Source: Lysinibacillus antri
GTDB taxonomy: Bacteria; Bacillota; Bacilli; Bacillales_A; Planococcaceae
Direction of reading: 5' to 3'
Length of the DNA stretch: 64,000 nt
Assembly: GCF_003977595.1 (NCBI RefSeq)
Contig: NZ_RYYR01000013.1
Span: 41,037 to 105,036 of the forward strand
Shown here: in pieces, positions 63,112-64,000 of the stretch
Position numbering within the stretch: position 1 is the first letter of the stretch
How the letters are laid out: every line of letters begins with the position of its first letter
Notes under the pieces: generated by a model
Database searches by the model: none
What the model was told of the DNA's origin: nothing
The model's input: the letters and a program-made list of their open reading frames with translations, nothing else
Made by a program: the position numbers and the translations under genes

Positions 63112-63284
63112 ATAGATGTTTAAGAAGTAGGTATTTAATGTGCTAGTTTGCACTTCAATTAAGAGTTCAGAAGACTGAGTTATAATAATGTTACCAAAAG
63201 CTGTGGATGACATTTTGAAAATCGCACATTCCACTATAGATTTAAAGGAAGAAATTAAAACATAAAAAGGTGGAGAGTTAGCGC
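63112..63284. other. Intergenic stretch
   Basis: A 25-codon frame (ATG 63188, MLPKAVDDILKIAHSTIDLK) with no ribosome site and a good AAAGGTGGAG site at ~63267 that now leads into a TAG stop; no full gene. Confidence 0.4.
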
Positions 63285-63482
63285 GTTTTATACGAAAAAA
63301 TATATTCCAGATTTTCAGATTTGTTAACGAGTGCAGAGAAAGACTACATAGAAAGGCAGATGGAAGAATCGATCGTGAATATGACAGTGGATAAAATAAA
63401 GCGATTATTATCGGGCGAAAACATAGATTGGTTAACTGATAGAAAGGATGAGGAAGATGTTTACGTATTCATATTCAATTGA
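63285..63482 (+). pseudogene. Small coding frame lacking a usable start
   Basis: The frame reads VLYEKIYSRFSDLLTSAEKD then YIERQMEESIVNMTVDKIKR and ends at TGA 63480-63482, with sensible protein composition. The AAAGGTGGAG site upstream would serve it, but no ATG/GTG/TTG follows at the right distance; TTG 63321 and ATG 63363 are in frame without sites. Either an unusual start is used or the gene lost its start. Its end overlaps the zinc-ribbon gene by 26 bp. Confidence 0.45.
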
Positions 63483-63636
63483 AAAAACTGGCACATGTTC
63501 AAAATGTCAAAATGAACTATCATACGAAAGTGGATTAAAAGCAGTTTGTAATCAGTGTAAAACAATTAATCATGAATGTCCGCAATGTCATCAATTGATT
63601 TCGAATAATGATTCAACACACCGCTGTGATAAGTAG
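63457..63636 (+). CDS. Small double zinc-ribbon protein
   Basis: 59 residues. Three CxxC-type pairs: CSKCQ, CNQCK and CPQCH plus a final H-R-C, so it likely folds around one or two zinc ions. AAAGGA lies 7 bp before the ATG at 63457; an ATG 9 bp upstream is too close to the site. Third member of the 62.1-63.6 kb unit. Function unknown; such ribbons often mediate protein or nucleic-acid contacts. Confidence 0.7.
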   Translation: MFTYSYSIEKTGTCSKCQNELSYESGLKAVCNQCKTINHECPQCHQLISNNDSTHRCDK

Positions 63637-63647
63637 AGAGAAGAATT

Positions 63648-63685
63648 AAAAGGTGGAGTAACCTATGATTCCGCCTTTTTCTTTT
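63648..63685 (+). terminator. Terminator after the zinc-ribbon gene
   Basis: AAAAGGTGGA pairs with TCCGCCTTTT (one G-T) and runs into TTCTTTT. Confidence 0.82.
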
Positions 63686-63759
63686 ATATAAAAATTACTT
63701 TTCACTATTTAATTTACCATAATATACCTTTAAAATGGTATTATGGGAGGGGTGGATTT

Positions 63760-63984
63760 GTGAAAAAAATAGGAGTTTTGTTATCGCTAGTATTACTGAT
63801 GTCCGCATGTACCGAAAAGACTGAAGATAAACCCGTAGATGCAGAAACTTCCAGCATTGATTTAGTACCATTTGAAAAACAACTGAGCCAATCAAATCAA
63901 TTAGTTGGTTATGGCAAACTAAAAATGTACCTTTCGGACATTAATTTGTGCATGAAAAAACCACTTGTCAACATTATCCAATAA
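63760..63984 (+). CDS. Small lipoprotein, possibly frameshifted near the window edge
   Basis: 74 residues. GTG start after GGGAGGGGTGG. Signal peptide with lipobox (LLLMSAC), then a short acidic linker (TEKTEDKPVDAETSS). The end (INLCMKKPLVNIIQ) is unlike the rest; the +1 frame continues open to the window edge (VHEKTTCQHYPIKLHSS), so a frameshift in a longer lipoprotein is possible. Family unknown. Confidence 0.6.
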   Translation: MKKIGVLLSLVLLMSACTEKTEDKPVDAETSSIDLVPFEKQLSQSNQLVGYGKLKMYLSDINLCMKKPLVNIIQ

Positions 63985-64000
63985 AGTTACACTCCTCGTT

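Noticed and set aside
1..64000. CRISPR array, tRNA or rRNA genes
   Set aside because: No regularly spaced direct repeats of CRISPR type and no tRNA/rRNA signature sequences were noticed on either strand; island ends therefore are not anchored to a visible tRNA.

Overview
The window is AT-rich chromosomal DNA of a low-GC, Gram-positive, aerobic amino-acid-using Bacillales member. Gene content fits Bacillaceae/Planococcaceae such as Lysinibacillus, Solibacillus or Ureibacillus: a hut operon with HutP antitermination, a rocA-rocD-rocG cluster, a B. subtilis-like block speA-yktA-yktB-ykzI-suhB-ylaF-typA-ylaH, an S-layer-homology protein, and AGGAGG-type ribosome sites with frequent TTG/GTG starts. 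The genus is an inference.

Layout. (1) 1-4.7 kb: the end of a CitA/DcuS-type sensor kinase, its response regulator and a TctCBA tripartite tricarboxylate transporter. (2) 4.9-9.5 kb: a GntR/FCD regulator, two M20 amidohydrolases and a YfcC-type carrier between them. (3) 10-16.5 kb, minus strand: brnQ, then rocA-rocD-rocG. (4) 16.6-18.8 kb: a decayed second copy of cluster 2 in which only the first amidohydrolase is intact. (5) 19.9-26 kb: hutP-hutH-hutU-hutI-hutG with a sigma-A promoter, an overlapping cre site and a leader terminator. (6) 26.5-35.5 kb: cidAB/lrgAB, arginine decarboxylase speA, a nitronate-monooxygenase-like enzyme and the conserved core block to typA and ylaH. (7) 35.7-42.5 kb: an HpaB-type monooxygenase, a two-HMA CadA pump with its ArsR-type repressor, and an SLH protein. 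Together regions 2-5 suit life on amino acids and N-acylated peptides, feeding glutamate.

From about 43.1 kb the character changes to an accessory, defence-type island that starts right after a truncated ABC solute-binding gene. It holds a membrane-anchored Mrr-like nuclease, a two-gene CBASS (CD-NTase plus S-4TM effector), three large serine recombinases with several tiny genes and a cluster of short dyad sites, a four-gene WYL-regulated operon (HNH/glycine-zipper protein, helical protein, ferredoxin-domain protein) matching no system I can name, a calcineurin phosphoesterase-STAND NTPase-TPR protein, and near the right edge an unknown 338-residue protein with a zinc-ribbon protein and a lipoprotein.

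Repeats: a strongly structured ~158-bp element flanked by TTTAT occurs four times (plus one relic), with compensatory base changes in its stems; a GC-rich ~120-bp unit occurs twice in tandem; and a 21-bp unit occurs four times. No tRNA, rRNA or CRISPR array was seen.
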